The notes under the pieces were generated by a model, which saw only the letters and a program-made list of their open reading frames with translations, was not told where the DNA came from and did not search any database. A stretch of 64,000 nt of DNA from Streptomyces sp. DHE7-1. Its GTDB lineage: Bacteria > Actinomycetota > Actinomycetes > Streptomycetales > Streptomycetaceae. Positions 18,443 through 27,441 of this stretch are shown here, piece by piece (positions within the stretch are counted from its first letter, which is position 1; each line of letters begins with the position of its first letter). The translations under genes and the position numbers were made by a program. Location of the stretch: the NCBI GenBank assembly GCA_016432725.1, contig JACJDG010000003.1, positions 2,852,001 to 2,916,000 on the forward strand. Direction: 5' to 3'.

Positions 18443-20137
18443 TCAGTCGTGGCCGCCCAGGTGCGTGGGCGCGAACATCCGCAGCAGGGCCGGGAGTACG
18501 ACCACCGAAGGGCCGGGCGTGGCCAGCGCCTTCGCCAGGTCCGCCTCCAGGGTCTCCGGGGTGGTAGCGACGCCCGGCACCCCGAAGGACTCCGCCAGCG
18601 CCACGTAGTCCGGGCGGGCCAGCTCGGTGGCCGTGGCCTGGCCGAAGGCGTCGTTCATGTACTCGCGGAGGATGCCGTAGCCGCCGTCGTCGACGATCAG
18701 CCAGGTGACCGGCAGGTCGTACTGGCGGGCGGTGGCCAGTTCGGCGATCGAGTACAGGGCGCCGCCGTCGCCGGAGACCGCGAGGACCGGGCGGGTGGGG
18801 TCGGCCGCCGCCGCGCCCAGGGCCGCCGGCAAGCCGTAGCCGAGGCCGCCGGCTCCCTGGGCGGAGTGCATGGAGTTGGTGCCCCGGGGATCGAAGGCCG
18901 ACCAGGCCCAGTAGGCCAGGATCGTCATGTCCCAGAAGGACGGGGAGCCGGCGGGCAGCGCGCGGCGGACGGCGGTCAGCACGTCCTGTTCCAGGGTGAG
19001 TTCCTGGCCCGCGATGCGGTCCGCGACCTTGGCGAGGAGTTCCCGTACCCGCCGCGGCGCCGACTCGTCGTTACGCTCCTCCACCGTCTCCAGCAGGGCC
19101 TGGAGGGCGAGGCGGGCGTCCGCGTGGATACCGAGGGCCGGGTGGTTGGACTCCAGTTTGCCGAGGTCGGCCTCGATCTGGACGACGCGGCCGCGCGGCT
19201 TGAACGTGTGGTAGTTCGAGGAGAGTTCGCCGAGGCCCGAGCCGACGACCAGGAGGACGTCCGCGTCCTCCAGGAAGTCGGTGGTGTGGCGGTCCTCCAG
19301 CCAGGACTGGAGGGAGAGGGGGTGGGTCCAGGGGAAGGCGCCCTTGCCGCCGAAGGTCGTCACCACCGGCGCGTCCAGCTTCTCCGCCAGCGCGAGCAGC
19401 TTCCCGGAGGCGTCCGACCGTACGACCCCGCCGCCCGCGATGATCGCCGGGCGGGCCGCGCGGGACAGCAGGTCGGCCGCCACCGCGGTCAGTTCGGGGC
19501 GCGGGAGAAGGTCGTCCGGGGTGGCGTCCATCGCCGTCACCACCGGGAGCGGGGTCGGGGAGAGCAGCACGTCCTGCGGGATCTCCACCCACACCGGGCC
19601 GTGCGGAGCCGTGAGCGCCGACTTCCACGCCTCGGCGATCGCCGACGGGATCTGGGACTGGGTGCGGACGGTGTGGACCGACTTGACCACGCCCCGGAAC
19701 GAGGCCGACTGGTCGGGGAGTTCGTGCAGGTAGCCGTGGCGCCCGCCGCCCAGCCCGGCGGTCGGGATCTGGCTGCTGATCGCCAGCACCGGGGCGGAGG
19801 CCGCCGCGGCCTCCTGGAGCGCGGCCAGCGAGGTCAGCGCGCCCGGGCCGGTGGAGAGCAGCAGCGGGGCCGCCTCACCGGTGACCCGGCCGTACGCGTC
19901 CGCCGCGAAGCCCGCGTTGTTCTCCACCCGCAGGCCGATGTAGCGCAGCGACGAGCGGCGCAGCGCGTCGAACATGCCGAGGGCGTGCTGGCCGGGCAGG
20001 CCGAAGACGGTGGTCGCGCCCAGCCCGGCCAGTGTCTCCACGACCAGGTCTCCGCCGGTGCGCCCGGAGGGAGGGTTCAGCGCGGTCGAGATCTGTGCCT
20101 CGGTCGGGCGGAGCACCAGGTCGTGGTCGTGAGTCAC
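18443..20137 (-). CDS. Thiamine pyrophosphate-dependent enzyme (acetolactate synthase-like decarboxylase)
   Basis: A 564-residue three-domain TPP enzyme. The N-terminal PYR domain carries the activating Glu (GLRVENNAGFAADAYGRVTG), the central domain follows (PAIIAGGGVVRSD), and the C-terminal PP domain has the GDG...N-type cofactor motif (AVSGDGGALYSIAELATA). Its start lies five bases after the ureohydrolase stop. In this setting the best inference is a 2-keto-5-guanidinovalerate decarboxylase-type step upstream of a guanidinobutyrase; sequence alone does not exclude another 2-oxo acid substrate. Confidence 0.8.
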   Translation of the reverse strand: MTHDHDLVLRPTEAQISTALNPPSGRTGGDLVVETLAGLGATTVFGLPGQHALGMFDALRRSSLRYIGLRVENNAGFAADAYGRVTGEAAPLLLSTGPGALTSLAALQEAAAASAPVLAISSQIPTAGLGGGRHGYLHELPDQSASFRGVVKSVHTVRTQSQIPSAIAEAWKSALTAPHGPVWVEIPQDVLLSPTPLPVVTAMDATPDDLLPRPELTAVAADLLSRAARPAIIAGGGVVRSDASGKLLALAEKLDAPVVTTFGGKGAFPWTHPLSLQSWLEDRHTTDFLEDADVLLVVGSGLGELSSNYHTFKPRGRVVQIEADLGKLESNHPALGIHADARLALQALLETVEERNDESAPRRVRELLAKVADRIAGQELTLEQDVLTAVRRALPAGSPSFWDMTILAYWAWSAFDPRGTNSMHSAQGAGGLGYGLPAALGAAAADPTRPVLAVSGDGGALYSIAELATARQYDLPVTWLIVDDGGYGILREYMNDAFGQATATELARPDYVALAESFGVPGVATTPETLEADLAKALATPGPSVVVLPALLRMFAPTHLGGHD

Positions 20138-20142
20138 TTCGC

Positions 20143-21114
20143 TTACGCGTCCTTCCGGGCCGCCGCGATCTGGCGGCTCATGATGGTGGTCAGTTCGTAG
20201 GCCGTGTGGGAGGCCGCCACCGAGGTGATCTCCGCGTGGTCGTACGCGGGGGCGACCTCCACGACGTCCGCCGACACCAGGTTGCAGGACGCCAGCCCGC
20301 GCAGGATCTCCAGCAGCTCGCGGGAGGTCATGCCGCCCGCCTCCGGGGTGCCGGTGCCCGGGGCGTGGGCCGGGTCGAGGCAGTCGATGTCGATGGAGAT
20401 GTACAGCGGGCGGTCGCCGATGCGCTGGCGGAGCTGGTCGGCGACCTCGTCGGCGCCGCGGCGGTAGACGTCCGCCGAGGTGACGATGCCGAAGCCCATC
20501 TTCTCGTCGTCGGTGAGGTCCTGCTTGCCGTACAGCGGGCCGCGGGTGCCGACGTGGGAGAGCGCCTCGGTGTCGAGGATGCCCTCCTCCACCGCGCGGC
20601 GGAACGGGGTGCCGTGGGTGTACTCGGCGCCGAAGTAGGTGTCCCAGGTGTCGAGGTGGGCGTCGAAGTGGAGCAGGGCCACCGGGCCGTGCTTCTTCGC
20701 CACCGAGCGCAGCAGGGGCAGCGCGATGGTGTGGTCGCCGCCGAGGGTCATCAGGCGGGCGCCCGTGCCCAGGAGGTCGTCGGCGGCCGCCTCGATGGTG
20801 TCCACGGCCTCGTTGATGTTGAACGGGTTCACGGCGATGTCGCCGCCGTCCGCCACCTGCGCCAGGGCGAAGGGCGAGGCGTCCTGCGCCGGGTTGTAGG
20901 GGCGCAGCAGCCGGGACGCCTCGCGGATGGCGTTGCCGCCGAAGCGGGCGCCCGGCCGGTACGAGACGCCGGAGTCGAACGGCACGCCCACCACGGCGAC
21001 GTCGGCGGTGCCGACCTCGTCGAGGCGGGGCAGCCGGGCGAAGGTGGCGGGACCGGCGTACCGCGGGACGCGGGAGGAGTCGACGGGGCCGCGGGGCGTC
21101 TCGTTGCTGCTCAT
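20143..21114 (-). CDS. speB: Ureohydrolase (agmatinase/guanidinobutyrase family)
   Basis: A 323-residue arginase-superfamily enzyme that removes urea from a guanidino compound. All Mn ligand motifs are visible: [23 protein letters not shown] and [22 protein letters not shown] 21114 is preferred over the in-frame TTG six bases upstream because of the AGAAGG further up. Second gene of a symporter - ureohydrolase - TPP enzyme operon. The partners make guanidinobutyrate a better candidate than agmatine, so the symbol is used in the family sense only. Confidence 0.85.
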   Translation of the reverse strand: MSSNETPRGPVDSSRVPRYAGPATFARLPRLDEVGTADVAVVGVPFDSGVSYRPGARFGGNAIREASRLLRPYNPAQDASPFALAQVADGGDIAVNPFNINEAVDTIEAAADDLLGTGARLMTLGGDHTIALPLLRSVAKKHGPVALLHFDAHLDTWDTYFGAEYTHGTPFRRAVEEGILDTEALSHVGTRGPLYGKQDLTDDEKMGFGIVTSADVYRRGADEVADQLRQRIGDRPLYISIDIDCLDPAHAPGTGTPEAGGMTSRELLEILRGLASCNLVSADVVEVAPAYDHAEITSVAASHTAYELTTIMSRQIAAARKDA

Positions 21115-21169
21115 GGTCAAATGCCTTCTTTCTGGCGCTTCATCGCGCTTTCATGCTTTCCGTACGACT

Positions 21170-22630
21170 CTACTGGTGAGCCGGCACCGGTTCGGACGCG
21201 AGTTCGGGCGAGCGGCCGGCGAGGCGCTCCCGCCAGGCGGCGAGGACGGCCTCGTCGGTGGGCCTGGTCGCCAGGGAGACGGCGAGGTAGGCGACGAGGG
21301 AGGCGAGCAGACCGTAGTAGACGGGCTCGTTGGCGAGGATGCCGTAACCCGCCATCAGGCCGATCACGGCGAGGCCGCCGACGGCCACGGAGGCCAGCGC
21401 GCCCTGCGCGGTGCCGCGCTTCCACAGCAGGCCGCCGAGGATGGGCACGAGCAGGCCGCCGACGAGCAGGTTGTAGGCGACCGTCAGGGCCTCGACGACG
21501 TTGTTCAGCGCGATCGCGGTGCCGATCACCCCGACACCCATGATCAGGATGAAGACCCGGTTGCCCCGGACCTCGTCGTGCTCCTCGCCGGAGGGCCTGA
21601 CGACGCCCCGCAGCCGCGACCAGATGTCGTTGTTGGCGACGGTGGCGCAGGCGATCAGGGCGCCGGAGGACGTCGACATCACGGCGGCGAGGGCGGCGGC
21701 CAGCACCAGGCCGCGCACGCCGACGGGCAGCTCGTCCTTGACGATGGTGGCGAACGCGTCGTCCGGGCTGCCCAGCTTGGGGTAGAGCACCTTGGCCGCC
21801 GTGCCGATGACCGCGCCGGCGAGGGCGTAGGCGAGGCAGTAGGTGCCGGCGACCGTGCCGCCCCACTTCGCCGTCCTGTCGCCGCGGGCGGTGAACACGC
21901 GCTGCCAGATGTCCTGGCCGATCAGCATGCCGAAGGTGTAGATCAGCACGTAGGTGAAGATCGTCTCGCCGCCGATGCCCAGCGGGTCGAAGTACGTGGT
22001 CGGCAGCTTGGCCTTCATCTCGGAGAAGCCGCCCGCCTTGACCACGGCGATGGGCAGGAGCAGCAGGAGCACGCCGATCGTCTTGACCACGAACTGCACC
22101 ATGTCGGTGAGGGTGATCGACCACATGCCGCCCAGCGTCGAGTACGCGACGACGATCGAGCCGCCGAGGATGATCGCGACGGTGCGGTTCATGTCGAAGA
22201 GGACGTCGAAGATGGTGGCGTACGCGATGGTGGACGTCACCGCGAGCATGAGGGTGTAGGCCCACATGACCAGACCGGAGATCACGCCCGCGCGGCCGCC
22301 GTATCTGAGGTCCAGCATCTCGGAGACCGTGTAGACCTTCAGGCGGGCGATGCGCGCCGAGAAGAAGACGGACAGGGCCAGCAGGCCGAGGCCGATGGTG
22401 AAGACCATCCACGCGCCGGAGAGGCCGTACTGGTAGCCGAGGCCGACACCGCCGATGGTGGACGCGCCGCCGAGGACGATCGCCGCCATGGTGCCGGAGT
22501 ACATGGCGGGCCCGAGACGGCGGCCGGCCACCAGGAACTCGCTCTTGGACTTGGCGCGGCGCATGCCCCACCAGCCCATGGCCAGCATGCCGGCGAGATA
22601 GACGACGATCACTGTGTAGTCGACGGCCAT
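21170..22630 (-). CDS. Sodium:solute symporter family permease
   Basis: A 486-residue SSS-family secondary transporter with about thirteen hydrophobic segments, beginning MAVDYTVIVVYLAGMLAMGW. The family segment GGASTIGGVGLGYQYGLSGA and the Na-site helix near SSGALIACATVANND are present. ATG 22630 has GGAGG seven bases upstream. First gene of the guanidino-compound operon, so it probably imports the substrate, with control from the divergent PucR gene. Confidence 0.85.
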   Translation of the reverse strand: MAVDYTVIVVYLAGMLAMGWWGMRRAKSKSEFLVAGRRLGPAMYSGTMAAIVLGGASTIGGVGLGYQYGLSGAWMVFTIGLGLLALSVFFSARIARLKVYTVSEMLDLRYGGRAGVISGLVMWAYTLMLAVTSTIAYATIFDVLFDMNRTVAIILGGSIVVAYSTLGGMWSITLTDMVQFVVKTIGVLLLLLPIAVVKAGGFSEMKAKLPTTYFDPLGIGGETIFTYVLIYTFGMLIGQDIWQRVFTARGDRTAKWGGTVAGTYCLAYALAGAVIGTAAKVLYPKLGSPDDAFATIVKDELPVGVRGLVLAAALAAVMSTSSGALIACATVANNDIWSRLRGVVRPSGEEHDEVRGNRVFILIMGVGVIGTAIALNNVVEALTVAYNLLVGGLLVPILGGLLWKRGTAQGALASVAVGGLAVIGLMAGYGILANEPVYYGLLASLVAYLAVSLATRPTDEAVLAAWRERLAGRSPELASEPVPAHQ

Positions 22631-22822
22631 GTGGGGCCCTCCTTCGCGCACATCCGGTGGCGTGTCGTGCGGGTTGCAATGGGGACGTGACGGCAGCGGA
22701 TCGCGGGGACATCCGCCCGTACCCGCGGCTGCCGGTCTGACCTGACACTAGGTGGCCGGAAAGCGACTGCGAAGTGTACGTTTCATCCATATGAACGGGG
22801 CTGGATGGAGGGAACGCACACC

Positions 22823-24600
22823 ATGCCGGATCCGGTCGCCCCAGCCGTCCCACCGACCCCGCCGATCGCGCTGTCGGCCCTGCTGTCCCGGGAGGACCTC
22901 GCCCTGCGTCAGATCGCGGGCCCGTCCGGCCCGTCCCTGGTGATCCACGCGGCGCACACCTCGGAGATGGCCGACCCGTACCCGTATCTGCTGGGCGGCG
23001 AGCTGCTGCTGACCGCGGGGGTGCACATCCCGCAGGGGGCGGAGACGGGCACGTACTTCGACGACTACGTCTCCCGGATCGTGGCCGCGGGCGGCGCGGC
23101 CCTCGGCTTCGGGCTGGCCCCGGTGCACGACACCGTGCCGCCCGCCCTGATCGCGGCCTGCGAGGCACAGCACCTGCCGCTGCTCGAAGTCCCGCCCCGG
23201 ACCACCTTCTCGGGCGTGGCCCGCGCGGTCTGGCAGCTCATGGCACAGGCCCGGCTGGCCGAGCTGCGCCGGGTGACCGACGCCCAGCAGAGCCTCGCGG
23301 CGGCGGCCTCCCGCCCGGACCCGGTGCCCTCGGTGCTGCGCCAGCTCGCCCAGCGCCTGGGCGGCCACGCGATCCTCTACGGCCCGGACGGCACCGGCGT
23401 CGCGGAGGCGGGCCGGACGGTCTCCGGCGAGGTGCGGGAAGCCCTGGCCAAGCTGACGGAGGTGGTCCGGCCCAGCGGTCCGCGGGGCCCGGAGCCGGAC
23501 CGCGCACCGGAGGGCGACGGCGGAGCCGGGCGGTCCGGGTCCGGCACCGACGGCCCGGAGGCGGGCGGCACCGGATCCGTCCGTACCGGCGCCGGCGGCC
23601 CGACGGCCGACGCCGCGGGCGGACCCGCCGACGGCGGGCAGGCCGGCACGGCCCGCCGGGCGGGCGAGCGCTCGGCCGCTCCCCCGCCCGGCGGAACGGC
23701 CGCCGCCGCGGGGCCCCTACGCCCCGCCGCCGAGGCCCGGCGGCCCGGCGCCGCCGCGGCCCCCGTACCGGCTCCGGCTCCTTCCCGGCCGGTGCCCTCC
23801 TCCGCCGCCGACACCCTCGGCGACACCCACCTCGCCGCCTACGCCCTCGGCGCCGGAGAGGGGTTCGTGCTCGGCGTGGCCGCCGGACAGCGCGGACCCG
23901 GGGACCACACCATCGCCTCCGTCGCCGCCGTACTGCTCTCCCTGCTGACCGGCGAGCACCAGAGCGGGTCCGGCGCGGCCCGGTCGGCCGCGCTCGTGCG
24001 GCTGCTGCTCGGCTCGTCCCCGAACAGGTGGCGCCGCTGCTCGGGGACGGCGACTGGCTGGTCGTGCACGCCCGGCCGGAGACCCAGTCAGCGGACGCCG
24101 TGGCCGCCTCCGCGCTGGGCGCCGCCCTCGGATCGCCGCTGGTGGACGCGGGCCGCGACGTCGTACGGGTGCTGGTGCCCGTCGAGCGGGAGCCCGCGCC
24201 GCAGCCGGGCTGGACCCTCGGGGTCAGCGCGGCGGCCGGCCCCGGCGAGTGGCCCGCCGCCGACACCCAGGCGGCCCGCGCGCTGGCCCGCGCCCGCGCC
24301 ACCCGTGTCCCGCTGGTCCGGCACGGTGCCCGGGCGGGCCTCGCGGACCTGGTGCCGCGCGCGGACGCCCGGGCGCACGCCCGCGCCCTGCTCGCGCCGC
24401 TCGGCGGCCAGCCCGCGCTCGCCGAGACGCTGCGCACCTGGCTGTCGCTGCACGGCAGTTGGGACCGTACGGCGGTGGCGCTGGACGTGCACCGCAACAC
24501 CGTGCGGCAGCGGATCGCCCGCTGCGCCGCCCTGTTGGACGCCGACCTGGACGACGCGGACGTGCGCATGGAGCTGTGGTTCGCGCTGCGGCAGGGCTGA
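22823..24600 (+). CDS. PucR family transcriptional regulator, frameshifted
   Basis: About 592 residues with one base restored. The N-terminal purine-catabolism regulator-like domain reads LLSREDLALRQIAG and GGELLLTAGVHIP. The C-terminal HTH is in the other frame: GSWDRTAVALDVHRNTVRQR. The shift is near 24012, where LLLG/LVPEQVAPLL needs one more base. Between roughly residues 215 and 330 sits a long Gly/Ala/Pro-rich low-complexity linker, much longer than usual for the family. ATG 22823 has GGAGGGAA upstream. Divergent from the symporter operon and likely its activator. Confidence 0.8.
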
Positions 24601-24691
24601 GCGGGGCGCGGGGCCGGATGCCGGCGGATCCCAGTGATCCAAGTCCCAGCGTGCGGTATGCCGAGGACGCGCCCGCCCGGCTGCCCTCACA

Positions 24692-25489
24692 ATGGGAGGC
24701 ATGCCGATACCCGGGACACCCAGCCGCGCCCAGCTCGTCGACCACCTGGTGAGGACCCGTATCGCGGGGGACGTCGCCACGCCCCGCGAGAACAACCTCT
24801 CCCACTACCGCAGGCTGGCCAACGGCGAGCGCAACTTCTGGCTGGGGCTCGAGCTGGGCGACCGCTGGGCCGACGAGCAGGACGTGCTCGCGGTGATGGC
24901 CGAGCGGGTGGGCGTCAACGACGACCCCGAGTACCGGTACGGGCAGGACACCATCGACCCCGAGCTGACCGTGGACGCGCTGGACCGGCTCGCCGCCCGG
25001 CTGCGCAAGGCGGCCGAGGGACGGCAGCGGGTGCTGTTCGCCACCGGTCACCCGGGCGGCCTGCTGGACGTGCACCGGGCCACGGCCGCGGCGCTGCGCG
25101 CGGCAGGCTGCGAGATCGTGGTCATCCCGGACGGGCTGCAGACGGACGAGGGTTACGTCATGCAGTTCGCGGACGTGGCCGTCCTGGAGCACGGCGCCTC
25201 GCTGTGGCACACGCACTCCGGCGAGCCGATGCGGGCCGTTCTGAACGGACTTGAGCGCGAGGGGCGCCCGCTGCCGGACCTGGTGGTCGCCGACCACGGC
25301 TGGGCCGGGTACGCCGGACAGCACGGCGTCGACTCCGCCGGGTACGCCGACTGCAACGATCCCGCACTGTTTCTGGCCGAGTCCGAGGGCACCGTGCAGG
25401 TGGTGGTCCCGCTCGACGACCACGTCGTCAGCCCGCGCCACTACGACCCCATGACGGCGTATCTGCTGGCGGTGGCGGGCCTCGACTGA
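24692..25489 (+). CDS. Conserved actinobacterial phosphatase-like protein
   Basis: A 265-residue soluble protein found widely in Streptomyces and usually labelled phosphatase. It has a nucleotide-fold-like segment (VLFATGHPGGLLDVHRA), LPDLVVADHGWAGYAGQHGV and a C-terminal HVVSPRHYDPMTAYLL. No classical HAD, DHH or histidine-phosphatase motif is complete, so the name rests on family annotation, not on visible catalytic residues. The start may be ATG 24692 or ATG 24701. Confidence 0.7.
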   Translation: MGGMPIPGTPSRAQLVDHLVRTRIAGDVATPRENNLSHYRRLANGERNFWLGLELGDRWADEQDVLAVMAERVGVNDDPEYRYGQDTIDPELTVDALDRLAARLRKAAEGRQRVLFATGHPGGLLDVHRATAAALRAAGCEIVVIPDGLQTDEGYVMQFADVAVLEHGASLWHTHSGEPMRAVLNGLEREGRPLPDLVVADHGWAGYAGQHGVDSAGYADCNDPALFLAESEGTVQVVVPLDDHVVSPRHYDPMTAYLLAVAGLD

Positions 25490-25557
25490 CCCCGGGCAAG
25501 GCGGATGTGCGGCTCCGTGCACGGGGCCGCACATCCTTGTCTCAGGTGGTGGTCGGC

Positions 25558-25917
25558 TCAGCGCCCTCCGTGGCCGCCATGACCTCCGTAGCCGCCATTG
25601 CCGCCGTGGCCACCGTAGCCACCATGGTCGCCGTAGCCACCGTGGTCGCCGTGACCATAGCCGCCGTGGTCACCGTGGTCGCCGTAGCCGCCATAGCCGC
25701 CGTAGTCGCCGTAGTCGTCGTCATCGTCGTCCCACCACCAGTTGCCGTGGTGGTTGTAGTGGTCGTTGTCTCCCCAGTCCCGGCTGTGGCTGTAGGAACC
25801 GTGGTTGCCGTTGTCGGAGGCCGAGGCGGTACCCGCCGTGCCGACCGCTGCCCCGCCGGCCAGCAGCAGGCCTGTGGCGGAGATGGCGACAAGGCGCCTC
25901 GCGCGCTGTGCTCGCAT
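25558..25917 (-). CDS. Secreted Gly/His/Tyr-rich repeat protein
   Basis: A 119-residue exported protein. The signal peptide (RRLVAISATGLLLAGGAAVG, cleavage near TASAS) precedes a short Asn/His/Trp region, an acidic run (WWWDDDDDDYGDYGG) and about fifteen imperfect copies of GGYGDHG/GGYGGHG to the C-terminus. The mature part is dominated by Gly, His, Tyr and Asp, so it is disordered and could bind metal ions through its roughly 20 histidines (inference). The start is ATG 25917. The opposite strand holds a Val-rich shadow frame, which I reject. Confidence 0.75.
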   Translation of the reverse strand: MRAQRARRLVAISATGLLLAGGAAVGTAGTASASDNGNHGSYSHSRDWGDNDHYNHHGNWWWDDDDDDYGDYGGYGGYGDHGDHGGYGHGDHGGYGDHGGYGGHGGNGGYGGHGGHGGR

Positions 25918-26389
25918 GGGAAATACCCTTCCATCCCTGGGTGGATGGCCGCCGCCGCGAATCAAGAGGGAGAGCGGGGCGGTCGGAGAGTGCACCGCAG
26001 CATCTAATGTGGCACGACGTGCGTCACCTTGCCGGCGCCTGTGGCCCGTACGCGATCGCGTCCTGGGGTGCCGCGGCTGAGGTCCGGGCTCATCCGATAC
26101 CTCGCCGGCCGGGCATGCCGTGCACTGCGGCTTTCACTCCAGAGCCTAGTCCCCCATACGTCACACGTCATTTTGAGCAGGCAACTATTTTCCGCAACTT
26201 CGAAAAAGCCTCGGAAGATCATATTCCGCTCAGCGGCAGGCAAGGTGACGGCAAAGTATGCCCAGAAGTACCGCCCCAAACACCGCCATAGCTCACCCAA
26301 ATTCGAATCGCCCCGACGGCGCCTGCGGCTACGTTCTACGAGTTCCTGGCCTGACCACCAGGAATCACACAACTGAAACGGGAGAACAC
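25918..26389. other. Lower-GC intergenic gap
   Basis: A 472-bp stretch without a convincing gene and with noticeably lower GC than its surroundings, especially 26140-26260. It should contain the promoters of the divergent secreted repeat protein and secreted peptide. Low GC next to a broken ABC transporter suggests a relic of acquired DNA. Confidence 0.5.
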
Positions 26390-26541
26390 ATGCGGAAACC
26401 GGCAGCAGGCATCCTGACGGCGGCCCTGTTCGCCACGGGGGCAGGAACCGCGTTCGCCGCCTCCTGGCACATGTCAGCCGGGACAAGGGCTCGTTCCACC
26501 CGGACGACTGCTCCGTGACCAAGCACTACAAGCGGCCGTAG
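26390..26541 (+). CDS. Small secreted peptide, probable frameshift
   Basis: ATG 26390 has GGGAGA just upstream and encodes a clean signal peptide (MRKPAAGILTAALFATGAGT...FAAS). In that frame the reading ends at 26518 with an unlikely tail. If one base is missing near 26467, the continuation is HVSRDKGSFHPDDCSVTKHY and a stop at 26541, a more protein-like charged tail with one cysteine, total about 50 residues. The function is unknown. The missing-base pattern matches the rest of the window. Confidence 0.5.
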
Positions 26542-26568
26542 CGGTACACCGGCGAGTCCCGGGCCCGG

Positions 26569-27371
26569 GTGCGCGCCTGGGCCCTTCCGCTTCTGGGGGA
26601 AGTCATCACTACGTCACACATTCTCTCCGCCTCGGGCGTCGAGCTCTCCTACGGCACTCACCTCGCCGTCCGCGGCGTGGATCTCTCGATCGCGCGGGGC
26701 GAGGTCGTGGCCGTCACGGGGCAGAGCGGCTCGGGCAAGTCCTCATTGCTGTACTGCCTGGCCGGGGTGCTGCCGCCCGCCCGCGGGCGGGTGCGCTTCG
26801 ACGGGACGGTGCTCGCGGACCTCGACGACGAGGAGATGAGTGCGCTGCGCCGCGAGCGCTTCGGCTTCGTCTTCCAGTACGGCGAGCTGCTGCCCGAGCT
26901 GACGGTCGAGGAGTCGGGGCAGCCGCGCCGACCGCGTCCGTGGAACCGGTCGGCGTCAACGTCGACAGCCTGCAGCAGATCGCGGTCATCGAGACGCTGC
27001 TGATGCTCGGCATGATCATGGGGCTGGTGATCGGTGTCGCCGCGTTCCTGGTCGCCGTCACCGACCGGGCCGTCGAGCGCCGGGCGCAGGTCACCGCCAT
27101 CACGCTGATCGGGGCGAGGAGCCGCACCCTGCGCGCGGTGCAGAGCGTCCAGGTCGTGCTGCCGCTCGGCATCGGCCTCGCGCTGGCGCTGGTCACCGGC
27201 AAGCTCGCCGAGTCCCGCTATCTGATCACCGGGGGCGGCGAGGTCCTCTGGGACTTCGCCGGGATACCCGTGCTGGTGTGCGCCGCCCTGGGCGTGGTCG
27301 TCGTCGCGACGCTGGGCACGCTGCCGCTGGTGGGGCGGCGCGTCGACCCCGAGCTCATCCGCAGGGACTGA
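26569..27371 (+). pseudogene. ABC transporter deletion relic (ATPase N-terminus joined to FtsX-like permease C-terminus)
   Basis: The left part encodes about 105 residues of a MacB/LolD-type ATPase: Walker A GQSGSGKSS and the Q-loop FVFQYGELLPELTVEE, then the frame is lost. Signature and Walker B are absent. From about 26913 another frame encodes the C-terminal half of an FtsX-type permease (NVDSLQQIAVIETLLML, then RRAQVTAITLIGARSRTLRA and a final membrane helix before RRVDPELIRRD). Roughly half the ATPase and most of the permease are missing, so one internal deletion removed the middle of a two-gene operon. Unlike the point shifts elsewhere, this cannot be mended by one base. Confidence 0.8.
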
Positions 27372-27378
27372 CCGGCGC

Positions 27379-27429
27379 GGCGAGGCCCGCCCGCGCCCGC
27401 TCGGTGCGGGGGCGCGGGCGGGCCTCGCC
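27379..27429. terminator. Very strong hairpin between convergent genes
   Basis: A perfect 20-bp stem (GGCGAGGCCCGCCCGCGCCC with its complement) and an 11-base loop between the permease relic and the convergent thioesterase gene. Confidence 0.85.
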
Positions 27430-27441
27430 GGCGGGACGGGG

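Noticed and set aside
25507..26007. A Val/Ala-rich hydrophobic open frame on the plus strand resembling membrane segments
   Set aside because: It is the reverse reading of the Gly/His-rich repeats; the opposite frame has a proper signal peptide.
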